64,000 bases of DNA from Actinacidiphila glaucinigra (GCF_900188405.1 NZ_FZOF01000025.1:74125-138124); one strand, 5' to 3'. Shown: positions 46,116-55,352, counted from the stretch's first letter. Notes: generated by a model not told the origin, from the letters alone. Numbers and translations are program-made.

Positions 46116-47321
46116 ATGACCGCCATCCGATCCCATGCCGGGCGCACCGCGTCACCCCGTACGGCCCGGGCGATCAACGACCGGCTGGCGCTGGAACTGC
46201 TGCAGCGCGAAGGCCCGTTGACGGCGGCCCAGCTCAAGTCCCTGACCGGGCTGTCCCGTCCGAGCGTCGCCGATCTGGTCGAGCGGCTGCAGGAGTCCGG
46301 GCTGATCGCGGTGGTGGGCGAGACGGGAGCCGACCGGCGCGGCCCCAACGCGCGGGTGTACGGGATCGTCGCCGACCGGGCGCACCTGGCCGCCTTCGAC
46401 GTGCGCACCCACAGTGTGGCCATCGAGGTGGCCGACCTGCTGGGGAACGCCGTCGGCAGCGCCGTCCTGCCGGTGGACCCGTTCGGCGATCCGCAGCGCA
46501 CGGTGCGGCGCTCGGTGGCCCTGCTGGAGCGGACGGCACGCACCGCCGGCGCCGGCGCGCTGCACACGATCGCGGTGGGCGCACCCGGCCTGGTCGACCC
46601 GGCCACCGGCGAACTGCGGGCCACCGGGCAGCTGCCGGCCTGGCACTCGGCGCTCGTCGCCGAGTTGCGCAGGCGGCTCTCCCTGCCGGTGCTGCTGGAG
46701 AACGAGGTCAACCTCGCGGCCGTCGCCGAGCGCCGCCTGGGTTCGGTGCGCGACCGCGAGGACTTCGTCCTGCTGTGGCTGGGCCACGGGGTGGGCGCCG
46801 CGGTGGTGCTCGGCGGGGTCCTGCGGCGCGGGGCCTCGGGCGGCACGGGGGAGATCGGCTTCCTGCCCGTGCCGGGGACCTTCCAACTGCCGAAGGCGAG
46901 CGGGTGCGAGGGCGGTTTCCACTCGCTCGCGGGCAGCGCGGCGGTGTGCGCGCTGGCGCGCTCGCACGGGATGCCGGTGTCCGGTGAGGACGACGCCGCG
47001 GCGGCGGAGGGGGTGGTGACCGCCGCGCGGGCGGGCGGCAAGCAGGGGGAACTCTTCCTCGACGCGCTCGCGGACCGGGTGGTGATCGGGGTCGCCGCCG
47101 TCACCGCCGTGCTCGACCCCGGCTGCGTGGTGCTGGGCGGCGAGGTGGGCCGGGCGGGCGGCACGGACCTGGCCGCCAGGGTCGAGGAACGGCTCGGGCG
47201 GATGTCCCCGCTGCCGACCCAGGTGCGGGCGGGCACCGTCGCGGGCAGCGCGGTGCTGCGCGGCGCGGTGCTCCTGGCGATGGACGCCGCGCAGGACGCC
47301 CTGTTCACCCCCGAGGTGTGA
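46116..47321 (+). CDS. ROK family transcriptional regulator
   Basis: The 401-residue protein has an N-terminal winged HTH (about 20-75: LLQREGPLTAAQLKSLTGLSRPSVADLVERL) followed by a ROK sugar-kinase-like domain with ENEVNLAAVAERRLG and LWLGHGVGAAVVLGG. The zinc motif of ROK kinases (CxCGxxGCxE) is reduced to GCEGGFHSLAG, so kinase activity is unlikely; it is a sugar-sensing repressor like NagC or XylR. GGAAGGA precedes the ATG by 7 bases. It is divergent from the MFS-GNAT operon and probably controls it and itself. Confidence 0.9.
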   Translation: MTAIRSHAGRTASPRTARAINDRLALELLQREGPLTAAQLKSLTGLSRPSVADLVERLQESGLIAVVGETGADRRGPNARVYGIVADRAHLAAFDVRTHSVAIEVADLLGNAVGSAVLPVDPFGDPQRTVRRSVALLERTARTAGAGALHTIAVGAPGLVDPATGELRATGQLPAWHSALVAELRRRLSLPVLLENEVNLAAVAERRLGSVRDREDFVLLWLGHGVGAAVVLGGVLRRGASGGTGEIGFLPVPGTFQLPKASGCEGGFHSLAGSAAVCALARSHGMPVSGEDDAAAAEGVVTAARAGGKQGELFLDALADRVVIGVAAVTAVLDPGCVVLGGEVGRAGGTDLAARVEERLGRMSPLPTQVRAGTVAGSAVLRGAVLLAMDAAQDALFTPEV

Positions 47322-47536
47322 CCCGCGGCGCGTTCGGGCAACCGGCCTTTTGGCGCCGGACGTTCACGGGCGCCGACACGCGGTCCGGGCCGCCCGGGTG
47401 AGGACGCGTCGCGCACGGGGTCCGCATCGGCGTCAACGGGGGCTGGCACAGGCGGTGTTGGCCGGAATCCGGTGCGATGCGCCGCGGGGTCCGCAGGGGC
47501 CGGCCGATCCCGTGTGAGGCAATCCACACCAATCCC
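47322..47536. other. Intergenic stretch without a recognised gene
   Basis: Between the ROK gene and the riboflavin promoter I see no credible gene, repeat or terminator hairpin of note. Confidence 0.5.
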
Positions 47537-47567
47537 TTGCGTCCGCAAGGAACCTTCATGGCAGACT
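47537..47567 (+). promoter_or_regulatory. Promoter of the riboflavin operon
   Basis: TTGCGT (47537-47542), a 19-base spacer and CAGACT (47562-47567) stand about 25 bases before the FMN riboswitch, as expected for a transcript that begins just ahead of it. Confidence 0.45.
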
Positions 47568-47592
47568 GGTGGAGCAGTACCAGTGACGTTCA

Positions 47593-47719
47593 GCGCACTC
47601 CGGGGTCGGTGAAAATCCGAACCGGCGGTTACAGTCCGCGACCCGTCCGCATCCAGCGGCCGGTTGACCAGGTGAAATTCCTGGACCGACGGTTAAAGTC
47701 CGGATGGGAGGCAGTGCGC
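47593..47719 (+). promoter_or_regulatory. FMN riboswitch (RFN element)
   Basis: The RFN core is unmistakable: P1 arms GCGCACT (47593-47599) and AGTGCGC (47713-47719), the CCGGGGTCGGTGAAAATCCG segment, CCGGCGGTTACAGTCCGCGA, the CCAGGTGAAATTCCTGG hairpin and ACGGTTAAAGTCCGGATGGG. It controls ribD-ribH: bound FMN would stop expression. About 170 bases separate it from ribD, room for a terminator or a masking stem, but I cannot tell which. Confidence 0.96.
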
Positions 47720-47891
47720 GGCGGACGGGCATCGGTACACCGCCGTCGGCGGCAGCGTGGGTGCGTGTCCCCCGGAAACGGGTGACGCGGACGGGCGCAG
47801 CCCCACACCGGCCGCGGTGGTCCCGAGGCCCACGTCCGCTCTGTGTTCCGCACAGCCCCGGAGTCCGTGCCCGATGAGGCAGGAGGACCCG

Positions 47892-48983
47892 GTGGCAACA
47901 CCCGGTGAAGCCGACGCGATGCGCCGGGCCATTGAGCTCGCCGCCCGCGGCATGGGCTCCACGAGCCCCAACCCCGTCGTCGGCGCCGTGATCCTCGACG
48001 CACACGGCGAGATCGCCGGCGAGGGCTGGCACCAGCAGGCCGGCGGCCCCCACGCGGAGGTCCACGCCCTGCGCGCGGCCGGCGACGCGGCCCGCGGCGG
48101 CACCGCCGTCGTCACCCTCGAACCCTGCAACCACACCGGCCGCACCGGCCCCTGCGCCCAGGCCCTCATCGCGGCCGGCGTCTCCCGCGTCGTCTACGCC
48201 GTCGCGGACCCCACCCCCGCGGCGACCGGAGGCGGTGCCACGCTCGCGGCCGCGGGGATCGACGTGGAGAGCGGGCTGCTGGAGGCCGAGGCCGCCCGCG
48301 GCAACGAGGTCTGGCTCACCGCCGCCCGCGAGCAGCGGCCCTTCGTGCTGTGGAAGTACGCGAGCACCCTCGACGGCCGCATCGCCGCCGCCGACGGCAC
48401 CAGCCGCTGGATCAGCTCCGCGGCCTCCCGGGCCGATGTGCATCGGCTGCGTGCCGAGTCCGACGCCGTCGTCGTCGGCTCCGGCACCCTGCGCGCCGAC
48501 GACCCCCACCTCGCCGTGCGCGGCGTGGAGGGCACCTTCACGCAGCCCCTGCGGGTGGTCGTCGACACCAATGCCAAGATCACCCCCGGCGCCCGGGTGC
48601 TGGACGGCACCGCCCCGACCCTGGTCGCCGTCGCCGAGGACACCGACACCGCGCACCTGCCGGGCGTCGACGTCGCCCGCCTGCCCCGTACCGGCAGCGG
48701 TGTCTCGGTCCCCGGGCTGCTCGCCGAGCTGTACGGCCGCGGCGTCCGCTCCGTGCTGCTGGAGGGCGGCCCGACCCTCGCCGGCGCCTTCGTCGCCGCC
48801 GGGGCCGTCGACAAGGTCGTCGGCTACCTCGCACCGGCCCTCCTGGGGGCCGGACCCGCGGCCCTGGGGGACGCGGGAATCACCACCATCGCGCACGCGT
48901 TGCGGCTCGACGTCGCCGAGATCGAACGCATCGGCCCCGACCTGCGTATTACTGCCTACCCGAGCCGCACTGAGGAGAACTGA
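47892..48983 (+). CDS. ribD: Bifunctional riboflavin deaminase/reductase RibD
   Basis: Second and third steps of riboflavin synthesis: pyrimidine deamination and ribosyl side-chain reduction. The 363-residue protein has the zinc deaminase domain with HAEVHAL and the PCNHTGRTGPC motif, then the NADPH reductase domain (about 150-363) with WKYASTLDGRIAAADGTSRWIS and LLEGGPTLAGAF. The GTG at 47892 follows AGGAGG at ideal distance; an ATG at 47874 is a weaker choice. ribE starts one base after its stop. Confidence 0.94.
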   Translation: MATPGEADAMRRAIELAARGMGSTSPNPVVGAVILDAHGEIAGEGWHQQAGGPHAEVHALRAAGDAARGGTAVVTLEPCNHTGRTGPCAQALIAAGVSRVVYAVADPTPAATGGGATLAAAGIDVESGLLEAEAARGNEVWLTAAREQRPFVLWKYASTLDGRIAAADGTSRWISSAASRADVHRLRAESDAVVVGSGTLRADDPHLAVRGVEGTFTQPLRVVVDTNAKITPGARVLDGTAPTLVAVAEDTDTAHLPGVDVARLPRTGSGVSVPGLLAELYGRGVRSVLLEGGPTLAGAFVAAGAVDKVVGYLAPALLGAGPAALGDAGITTIAHALRLDVAEIERIGPDLRITAYPSRTEEN

Positions 48984-48984
48984 C

Positions 48985-49605
48985 GTGTTCACCGGAATCG
49001 TCGAAGAGCTGGGCGACCTCGTCGCCGTCGAGGACCTGGGCGACGCATCCCGCTTCCGTCTGCGCGGTCCGGTCGTCACCGAGGGCGCCAAGCACGGCGA
49101 CTCGATCGCGGTCAACGGGGTGTGCCTCACCGTCGTCGACACCGCGGACGGCGAGTTCACCGCCGACGTGATGGCCGAGACCCTCAAGCGCTCCAGCCTC
49201 GGCGCGCTGCAGCCCGGAAGCCGGGTCAACCTGGAGCGTCCCATGGCGCTCGGCGGCCGCCTCGGCGGCCACCTCGTCCAGGGCCACGTGGACGGCACCG
49301 GCGCGGTCATCTCCCGCACCCCCGCCGAGCACTGGGAGATCGTGAAGGTCTCGCTCCCGGCGGAGCTGTCCCGCTACGTCGTCGAGAAGGGCTCGATCAC
49401 CGTCGACGGCATCAGCCTCACCGTCGTCGAGGCCGGCCCCGACTTCTTCTCCGTCAGCCTGATCCCGACCACCCTCGCCCTCACCACGCTCGGCTTCAAG
49501 CAGCCCGGCGACCCGGTGAACCTGGAGGTCGACGTGATCGCCAAGTACGTCGAGCGGCTGTACGGGGAGCGGGCCGGCGCCCCGAAGGGGGCTCCGGCGG
49601 AATGA
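48985..49605 (+). CDS. ribE: Riboflavin synthase alpha chain
   Basis: Dismutates two 6,7-dimethyl-8-ribityllumazine molecules to riboflavin and the pyrimidine precursor. The 206-residue protein starts with the family MFTGIVEELG and has the usual twin barrel repeat: VNGVCLTVV in the first half and VDGISLTVVEAG in the second. GTG start; GAGGAG lies within the end of ribD. The ribM start overlaps its stop. Confidence 0.95.
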   Translation: MFTGIVEELGDLVAVEDLGDASRFRLRGPVVTEGAKHGDSIAVNGVCLTVVDTADGEFTADVMAETLKRSSLGALQPGSRVNLERPMALGGRLGGHLVQGHVDGTGAVISRTPAEHWEIVKVSLPAELSRYVVEKGSITVDGISLTVVEAGPDFFSVSLIPTTLALTTLGFKQPGDPVNLEVDVIAKYVERLYGERAGAPKGAPAE

Positions 49606-50255
49606 GCGCCCTCGACACCCTGAACAGTGTCGCCTTCTCCGCCTTCGGTGAGCACTTCAAGTGGACCGACGTGGTCGGCAACGGCCTCGGCCTCGCCGGG
49701 CTCGCGCTCGGCTGGCGCCGCTCGGTGTGGGCCTGGCCGGTCCAGCTGCTGTCCGGCGTGGTGCTGGTCGCCGCGTACTGGTCGGCGCAGCTCACCGGCG
49801 GCGTCGGCAAGCAGCTGCTGGTGATCGCCGTCGCCGTGTGGGGCTGGTTCCAGTGGCGCCGCGGCGTCCGGGACGGCGGCGAGATCCGGGTCCGCTTCGC
49901 CACCTGGCGGGAGCGGGGCGTGCTGGTCGCCGGTACGGCGGCCGGACTGTTCGCGGTCGTCGGCCTCTTCACGCTCTACCCGTCGCTGTCCTGGAACCCC
50001 TGGCCGGACGCCTACATCTTCGTCGGCACCGTCGCCGCGATGGTGGCCATGGCCAGGGGCTGGGTCGAGTTCTGGTTCGCCTGGCTGGCCGTCGACGCGG
50101 TCGGCGTCCCCCTCGCCTGGAACAGCGACCTCAAGTTCTCCGCGCTCGTGTACGTCATCTACTTCGTTCTCGTGATCGCCGGCATGTACGCCTGGTGGCA
50201 GCAGACCCGGGTCCCGCGGCACGGCGGGCCCGTCCTGGAAGGAGCGGCCGCATGA
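49602..50255 (+). CDS. ribM: PnuC-family transporter, likely riboflavin uptake (RibM)
   Basis: The 217-residue protein has about seven membrane helices and PnuC features, including WFQWRR and the Trp-rich FWFAWLAVDAVGVPLAW stretch. PnuC proteins carry nicotinamide riboside, but members set in actinobacterial riboflavin operons (RibM) have been shown to take up riboflavin and roseoflavin. Its place between ribE and ribBA, with start and stop overlapping both, and under the FMN riboswitch, supports RibM. Confidence 0.88.
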   Translation: MSALDTLNSVAFSAFGEHFKWTDVVGNGLGLAGLALGWRRSVWAWPVQLLSGVVLVAAYWSAQLTGGVGKQLLVIAVAVWGWFQWRRGVRDGGEIRVRFATWRERGVLVAGTAAGLFAVVGLFTLYPSLSWNPWPDAYIFVGTVAAMVAMARGWVEFWFAWLAVDAVGVPLAWNSDLKFSALVYVIYFVLVIAGMYAWWQQTRVPRHGGPVLEGAAA

Positions 50256-51541
50256 CCACCGCACTGCACTCCCTCTACGTGGCGGAGGACGCCCCGATCG
50301 TCCTCGACCCCGTCGAGCGTGCGATCGCCGACATAGCTGCCGGCCGGCCCGTCGTCGTCGTGGACGACGAGAACCGCGAGAACGAGGGCGACCTCATCAT
50401 CGCGGCGGAGAAGGCCACCCCGGAGATCGTCGCCTTCATGATGACCGAGTGCCGTGGTCTGATCTGCGTGCCCATGGAGGAGCACGACCTGGACCGGCTC
50501 GACCTGCCGCAGATGGTGGACTCCAACACCGAGTCCATGCAGACCGCGTTCACCGTCTCGGTCGACGCGAGCGGAGCCCACGGGGTCACCACCGGCATCT
50601 CCGCCGCCGACCGCGCGACCACCATCCGGCTGCTGGCCTCCGGCGGCTCCGCCCCCGGCGACTTCGTCCGGCCCGGCCACGTCTTCCCGCTGCGCGCCAA
50701 GTCCGGCGGCGTCCTGACCCGCAACGGCCACACCGAGGCGGGCGTCGACCTGGCCCGGCTCGCCGGGCTGCGCCCGGCCGCGGCCATCGTGGAGATCGCC
50801 AACGAGGACGGGACGATGGCCCGCCTCCCCGAGCTCGTCCACTTCGCGCGCAAGCACGGCCTGGCCATCATCTCCATCGAGGACCTGGTCGCCTACCGCC
50901 GCAGCTCGGAGCCGACCGTGCGCCGGGAGGCCGAGACCCGGCTGCCCACCGCCTTCGGCGACTTCCGCGCCTACGGCTACCGCAGCACCGCCGACGGCAT
51001 CGAGCACATCGCCCTCGCCGCCGGCGAGATCGGCGACGGCGAGGACGTCCTGGTCCGCGTCCACTCCGAGTGCCTCACCGGCGACGTCTTCCACTCGCTG
51101 CGCTGCGACTGCGGACCGCAGCTCCAGGCCTCACTCGAAAAGGTGGCGGCCGAGGGCCGGGGCGTCGTGGTCTACCTCCGCGGCCACGAGGGCCGGGGCA
51201 TCGGCCTGATGTCCAAGCTGCGCGCGTACGAGCTCCAGGAGCGCGGCCGGGACACGCTCGACGCCAACCTCGAACTCGGACTGCCCGCCGACGCCCGCGA
51301 CTACGGGGCGGCCGCCCAGATGCTCGACGACCTCGGCGTGCGCTCCCTGCGCCTGATGACCAACAACCCCGACAAGACCGACGCCCTCGAACGGCACGGC
51401 CTGAAGGTCGTCGAACGCGTCGCCATGCCGATCGCGGCCGGCGAGCACAACCTGCGGTACCTGCGCACCAAGCGGGACCGCATGGGCCACGACCTGCCCT
51501 GGCTGGACCCGGCCCCCACCGGCGCCTGCGGCAACCAGTAG
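50252..51541 (+). CDS. ribBA: Bifunctional DHBP synthase / GTP cyclohydrolase II
   Basis: Supplies both precursors of riboflavin. The 429-residue protein has an N-terminal 3,4-dihydroxy-2-butanone 4-phosphate synthase domain with DDENRENEGDLIIAAE, and a C-terminal GTP cyclohydrolase II domain (about 220-429). That domain has the zinc set in SECLTGDVFHSLRCDCG and the catalytic RGHEGRGIGL loop. ATG preceded by GGAAGGAG. Overlaps ribM. Confidence 0.96.
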   Translation: MTTALHSLYVAEDAPIVLDPVERAIADIAAGRPVVVVDDENRENEGDLIIAAEKATPEIVAFMMTECRGLICVPMEEHDLDRLDLPQMVDSNTESMQTAFTVSVDASGAHGVTTGISAADRATTIRLLASGGSAPGDFVRPGHVFPLRAKSGGVLTRNGHTEAGVDLARLAGLRPAAAIVEIANEDGTMARLPELVHFARKHGLAIISIEDLVAYRRSSEPTVRREAETRLPTAFGDFRAYGYRSTADGIEHIALAAGEIGDGEDVLVRVHSECLTGDVFHSLRCDCGPQLQASLEKVAAEGRGVVVYLRGHEGRGIGLMSKLRAYELQERGRDTLDANLELGLPADARDYGAAAQMLDDLGVRSLRLMTNNPDKTDALERHGLKVVERVAMPIAAGEHNLRYLRTKRDRMGHDLPWLDPAPTGACGNQ

Positions 51542-51566
51542 CCCCGAAGCGGCACCACGAAAGCCC

Positions 51567-51641
51567 GCACGACCTGCACGACCCGCACGACCTGCAGCAT
51601 CAGAACCACCAGAACAAGAACGAGCAAGAACGAGCAAGGAG
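51567..51641 (+). repeat. Two short tandem repeats before ribH
   Basis: GCACGACC(T/C) is repeated three times at 51567-51593 (9-base unit). CAAGAACGAG is repeated about 2.6 times at 51615-51641 (10-base unit), its last partial copy supplying the AAGGAG ribosome binding site of ribH. Confidence 0.75.
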
Positions 51642-51650
51642 AAGACGGAC

Positions 51651-52136
51651 GTGAGCGGTAAGGGCGCCCCCGAGCTGACCGTGAAGAACTGTGGTGACCT
51701 GCGCGTGGCCGTGATCGCGGCGCAGTGGCACGTGCAGGTGATGGACGGCCTGGTCGACGGCGCCCTGCGCGCCCTCAGCGACCTGGGCATCGACGAGCCG
51801 ACCCTGCTGCGCGTGCCGGGCAGCTTCGAACTGCCGGTCGCCGCCAAGGTGCTGGCGAGCCGGGGCTACGACGCGGTCGTCGCCCTCGGCGTCGTCATCC
51901 GCGGCGGGACACCGCACTTCGAGTACGTCTGCCAGGGCGTGACCCAGGGCCTGACCCAGGTCTCGGTGGACACCGGTGTGCCGATCGGCTTCGGCGTGCT
52001 CACCTGCGACACCGAGGAACAGGCCCTGGACCGCGCCGGACTGCCCGGCTCGAACGAGGACAAGGGACACGAGGCGGTCACCGCCGCGATCGCCACCGCG
52101 ACCGTCCTGCGTTCAGTATCCGAGCCGTGGCGCTGA
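51651..52136 (+). CDS. ribH: 6,7-dimethyl-8-ribityllumazine synthase
   Basis: Condenses the RibBA and RibD products to lumazine, the substrate of RibE. The 161-residue protein has the VPGSFELPVAAK and ALGVVIRGGTPHFEYV motifs, and the segment with the catalytic His is intact. GTG start preceded by AAGGAG. It follows ribBA after 109 bases that hold two tandem repeats, which may set its level apart from the rest of the operon. Confidence 0.95.
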   Translation: MSGKGAPELTVKNCGDLRVAVIAAQWHVQVMDGLVDGALRALSDLGIDEPTLLRVPGSFELPVAAKVLASRGYDAVVALGVVIRGGTPHFEYVCQGVTQGLTQVSVDTGVPIGFGVLTCDTEEQALDRAGLPGSNEDKGHEAVTAAIATATVLRSVSEPWR

Positions 52137-52170
52137 GGTAGGGGCGCTTCCGCGTAGGGTGGGGACCACC

Positions 52171-52443
52171 ATGGCCAAGAAGACATTCGAGGAGCTCTTC
52201 GCCGAGCTCCAGCACAAGGCCGCCACCGGCGACCCCAGCACCTCCCGGACCGCCGAACTGGTGGGCAAGGGAGTGCACGCGATCGGCAAGAAGGTGGTCG
52301 AGGAGGCCGCCGAGGTGTGGATGGCAGCCGAGTACGAGGGCGCCGACCGCACCGCGGAGGAGATCTCCCAGCTGCTGTACCACCTGCAGGTGATGATGGT
52401 CGCCCGGGGCATCGCCCTCGACGACGTATACGCTCATCTCTGA
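52171..52443 (+). CDS. hisE: Phosphoribosyl-ATP pyrophosphohydrolase
   Basis: Second step of histidine synthesis: removes pyrophosphate from phosphoribosyl-ATP. The 90-residue all-helical protein has the MazG-like motif KKVVEEAAEVWMAAEYE, whose acidic residues bind magnesium, and EEISQLLYHLQVMM. TAGGGT at 52155-52160 is a plausible -10. It lies 34 bases after ribH and is followed by hisG, apart from any main his operon. Confidence 0.94.
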   Translation: MAKKTFEELFAELQHKAATGDPSTSRTAELVGKGVHAIGKKVVEEAAEVWMAAEYEGADRTAEEISQLLYHLQVMMVARGIALDDVYAHL

Positions 52444-52526
52444 GCGGATCATCACCGACCGGCCCCACCCCGCGCGCCGCCCCACGCCCCCTCCCACCCA
52501 CATCCGAGATACGAAGGAACGTCTCC

Positions 52527-53387
52527 ATGCTGCGCATCGCCGTCCCCAACAAGGGTTCACTGTCCGGACCTGCGTCGGCGATGCTGCATGAGGCCGGCTA
52601 CCGCCAGCGCAAGGACTCCAAGGAACTCGTCCTCGTCGACGGCGAGAACGAGGTCGAGTTCTTCTACCTGCGCCCGCGCGACATCGCCATCTACGTCGGC
52701 TCGGGCCGCCTCGACATCGGCATCACCGGCCGCGACCTGCTGCTGGACTCCGGTGCCAACGCCGAGGAGATCCTGCAGCTCGGCTTCGCCCGCTCCACCT
52801 TCCGCTACGCCACCACCCCCGGCGGCGTGACGGACGTGAAGGAGTTCGGCGGCAAGACGGTCGCCACCTCCTACCCGGAGATCGTCAGGAGGCACCTCGC
52901 CGACAACGCGGTGGAGGCCTCCGTGGTCCGCCTCGACGGCGCCGTCGAGACCTCCATCCACCTCGGTGTGGCGGACGTCATCGCCGACGTCGTCGAGACG
53001 GGCACCTCGCTGCGCAACGCCGGGCTGGAGGTCATCGGGGAGCCGATCCTCGACTCCGAGGCGGTCGTCATCCGCCGGGCCGGCGCCGGCGGCGAGGACG
53101 CGGCGGCCGAGCCGAAGGTGCAGCAGTTCCTGCGCCGCCTCCAGGGCGTCCTGGTGGCCCGCCGCTACGTGATGATGGACTACGACATCCGTGTCGAGCA
53201 CGTCGAGCGGGCCATCGCCCTCACGCCGGGCCTCGAGTCGCCGACCGTCTCCCCGCTGCACCACGAGGGCTGGGTCGCCGTCCGCGCCATGGTCCCCAGC
53301 CGCGAGGCCCAGCGGATCATGGACGAGCTGTACGAGCTCGGCGCACGGGCCATCCTCACCACCGGGATCCACGCGTGCCGTCTGTGA
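52527..53387 (+). CDS. hisG: ATP phosphoribosyltransferase, long form
   Basis: First and feedback-controlled step of histidine synthesis. The 286-residue length and the C-terminal ACT-like domain (about 210-286) mark the long form, which needs no HisZ and is inhibited by histidine. The start LRIAVPNKGSLSG and the PRPP region LDGAVETSIHLGVADVIADVVETGTSL are typical. ATG at 52527 after GAAGGA. The next gene's start overlaps its stop. Confidence 0.95.
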   Translation: MLRIAVPNKGSLSGPASAMLHEAGYRQRKDSKELVLVDGENEVEFFYLRPRDIAIYVGSGRLDIGITGRDLLLDSGANAEEILQLGFARSTFRYATTPGGVTDVKEFGGKTVATSYPEIVRRHLADNAVEASVVRLDGAVETSIHLGVADVIADVVETGTSLRNAGLEVIGEPILDSEAVVIRRAGAGGEDAAAEPKVQQFLRRLQGVLVARRYVMMDYDIRVEHVERAIALTPGLESPTVSPLHHEGWVAVRAMVPSREAQRIMDELYELGARAILTTGIHACRL

Positions 53388-53875
53388 CCTCGCCCACCCC
53401 GTCCACCGTGCCCGCGGAACTCCCCGCGCTGCCCGTCACCTTCCGGCCCGCCCGCACCCGCGCGGTGCTGCTGGGCCTGGGTGCCGGGCTGCTCGCGGCC
53501 TTCGTCGCGATCGCCGTCCTGCTTCCCTCGGACGGCGCACGGCCCTGGCACACCTCGGACCGGATCTATCTCGTGCTCACCGGTCTGCTGGTCGCCGGGG
53601 TGCTCGCGCTGCTCAGCCGCCCCAAGGTGACCGCCGACCGCGACGGTGTGACCGTCGTCAACCTGACGACCCGCCGCCGGCTGGAATGGGCGCAGGTCCT
53701 GCGGGTGAACCTGCGTACCGGCGACCCGTGGGTGTACCTCGACCTCGCGGACGGCACCAGCCTGGCCGCCATGGGGATCCAGCCCGGGATCGGACGCGCC
53801 CGCGCGTTGCGCGACGCGCGCGCCCTGCGGGCCCTCGCCGAGGCGTACGGTACCGGCAAGCCGATGGCGCACTAG
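53384..53875 (+). CDS. PH domain-containing membrane protein
   Basis: Function not known. The 163-residue protein has two membrane helices (about 24-42 and 55-72) and then a PH-like domain with GVTVVNLTTRRRLEWAQVLRV and LDLADGTSLAAMGI, as in the bacterial PH (DUF304/bPH) group. The GTG at 53384 overlaps the hisG stop (GTGA); a GTG at 53375 would add three residues. Its coupling to hisG is conserved-looking but does not imply a role in histidine synthesis. Confidence 0.82.
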   Translation: MTSPTPSTVPAELPALPVTFRPARTRAVLLGLGAGLLAAFVAIAVLLPSDGARPWHTSDRIYLVLTGLLVAGVLALLSRPKVTADRDGVTVVNLTTRRRLEWAQVLRVNLRTGDPWVYLDLADGTSLAAMGIQPGIGRARALRDARALRALAEAYGTGKPMAH

Positions 53876-54011
53876 ACCTGCCGCCACGGCCCGCTTCTTC
53901 ATTACTCTGGAACCTTCGCAACGACCCGAGGAGTGACACCCAATCCCCGATGGACGGATCGTCCGGTAGTACCTGCGCCGCCTCTCCCCCTCGACATACG
54001 GGAGCGGCGGC

Positions 54012-55352
54012 ATGAGCGCCTCGTTGCTGCTGCTTGCGGCAGCCTTCCTCCTGATCCTCGCGAACGGCTTCTTCGTCGCCGCCGAATTCGGCCTGGTGAC
54101 CGTCGAGCGGCCCGCCGCGGAACGTGCCGCCGCCGAGGGTGACCGCAGGGCCCGCAGTGTCGTGGAGGCGCTGCGCAAGCTGTCCTTCCAGCTGTCGGGC
54201 ACCCAGCTCGGCATCACGATCACCTCACTGGTGGTCGGCATGCTGGCCGAACCCGCCCTCGCCGACCTGTTCTCCGGACCGCTCACCTCGGTGGGCGTAC
54301 CCGAGGGCGCCGCGCCCGCCGTGGCCGTGGTGATCGGCATGATCCTCGCCTCGGCCGTCCAGATGGTCATCGGCGAGCTCGTCCCGAAGAACTGGGCGGT
54401 GTCCCGTCCGCTGGAGGTGGCCCGTTTTGTGGCCGGGCCGCAGCGGGCCTTCTCCGCCCTGTTCCGCCCGGTGATCGAGGCCCTCAACGCCGCCGCGAAC
54501 CGCCTGGTGCGGGCGCTGGGCGTGGAGCCCGCAGAGGAGCTGGCCTCCGCGCGCACCCCCACCGAGCTGGTCTCGCTGGCCCGCCACTCCGCCCGCGCCG
54601 GGGCCCTCGAGCAGGACACTGCGGACCTCTTCGTCCGCACCATCTCCCTCGGCGACCTCACCGCGGAGAACGTGATGACCCCGCGGGTGCGCGTCAGCGC
54701 CCTGCAGGACACCGCCACCGCCGCGGACGTCCTCAACCTGACCCGGGCCACCGGGCTGTCCCGCTTCCCGGTGTACCGGGAGCGGCTGGACGACATCGTC
54801 GGCATGGCCAGCCTGAAGGACGCCCTCGCCGTCCCGGCCCACCTGCGCGACCGCACACCGGTCGGCAGGGTCACGGTCGCCCCGCTGCTCGTCCCGGAGA
54901 CGCTGCCGGTGCAGCCGCTCCTCGAGCAGCTGCGCCGCGAGCAGCCGATCGCCGTGGTCGTCGACGAGTACGGCGGCACCGCCGGCGTCGTCACCCTGGA
55001 GGACATCGTCGAGGAGCTCGTCGGAGAGGTGCGCGATGAGCACGACAGCGCCGACCTGCCCGAGCTGGCGACCGCCCCCGCCGAGAACGGCAACCCCGTC
55101 TGGGACGCCGACGGCGGCTGCCGGATCGACCTGCTGGAGCGCATAGGGCTGGAGGCCCCCGAGGGTCCGTACGAGACGGTGGCCGGCCTCGTCGCCGACC
55201 TCCTCGAACGCATCCCCGAGCCGGGGGACACCGCGGTGCTGCCCGGCTGGGAGCTGCGGGTGCGCGAGGTCGCGCACCACCGCGCGGAAAGGGTTCGCCT
55301 GGTCCGCGTCGGGTTCGAGGAGCCCGAGGACGGGCAGGAGGGCGGGCGATGA
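54012..55352 (+). CDS. CNNM/CBS-domain membrane protein (hemolysin C / CorC family)
   Basis: The 446-residue protein has the layout DUF21/CNNM membrane domain (about 1-200, three to four helices), a CBS pair (about 215-335) with DEYGGTAGVVTLEDIVEELVGE, and a C-terminal CorC_HlyC domain (about 350-435). Relatives move or sense magnesium or other divalent cations; older hemolysin names are misleading. GGGAGCGG precedes the ATG. Its stop overlaps the start of a second, shorter homologue. Confidence 0.9.
   Translation: MSASLLLLAAAFLLILANGFFVAAEFGLVTVERPAAERAAAEGDRRARSVVEALRKLSFQLSGTQLGITITSLVVGMLAEPALADLFSGPLTSVGVPEGAAPAVAVVIGMILASAVQMVIGELVPKNWAVSRPLEVARFVAGPQRAFSALFRPVIEALNAAANRLVRALGVEPAEELASARTPTELVSLARHSARAGALEQDTADLFVRTISLGDLTAENVMTPRVRVSALQDTATAADVLNLTRATGLSRFPVYRERLDDIVGMASLKDALAVPAHLRDRTPVGRVTVAPLLVPETLPVQPLLEQLRREQPIAVVVDEYGGTAGVVTLEDIVEELVGEVRDEHDSADLPELATAPAENGNPVWDADGGCRIDLLERIGLEAPEGPYETVAGLVADLLERIPEPGDTAVLPGWELRVREVAHHRAERVRLVRVGFEEPEDGQEGGR

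Noticed and set aside
47477..47785. Open frame across the FMN riboswitch
   Set aside because: It covers the conserved RFN RNA, whose bases are fixed by RNA structure and not by coding.
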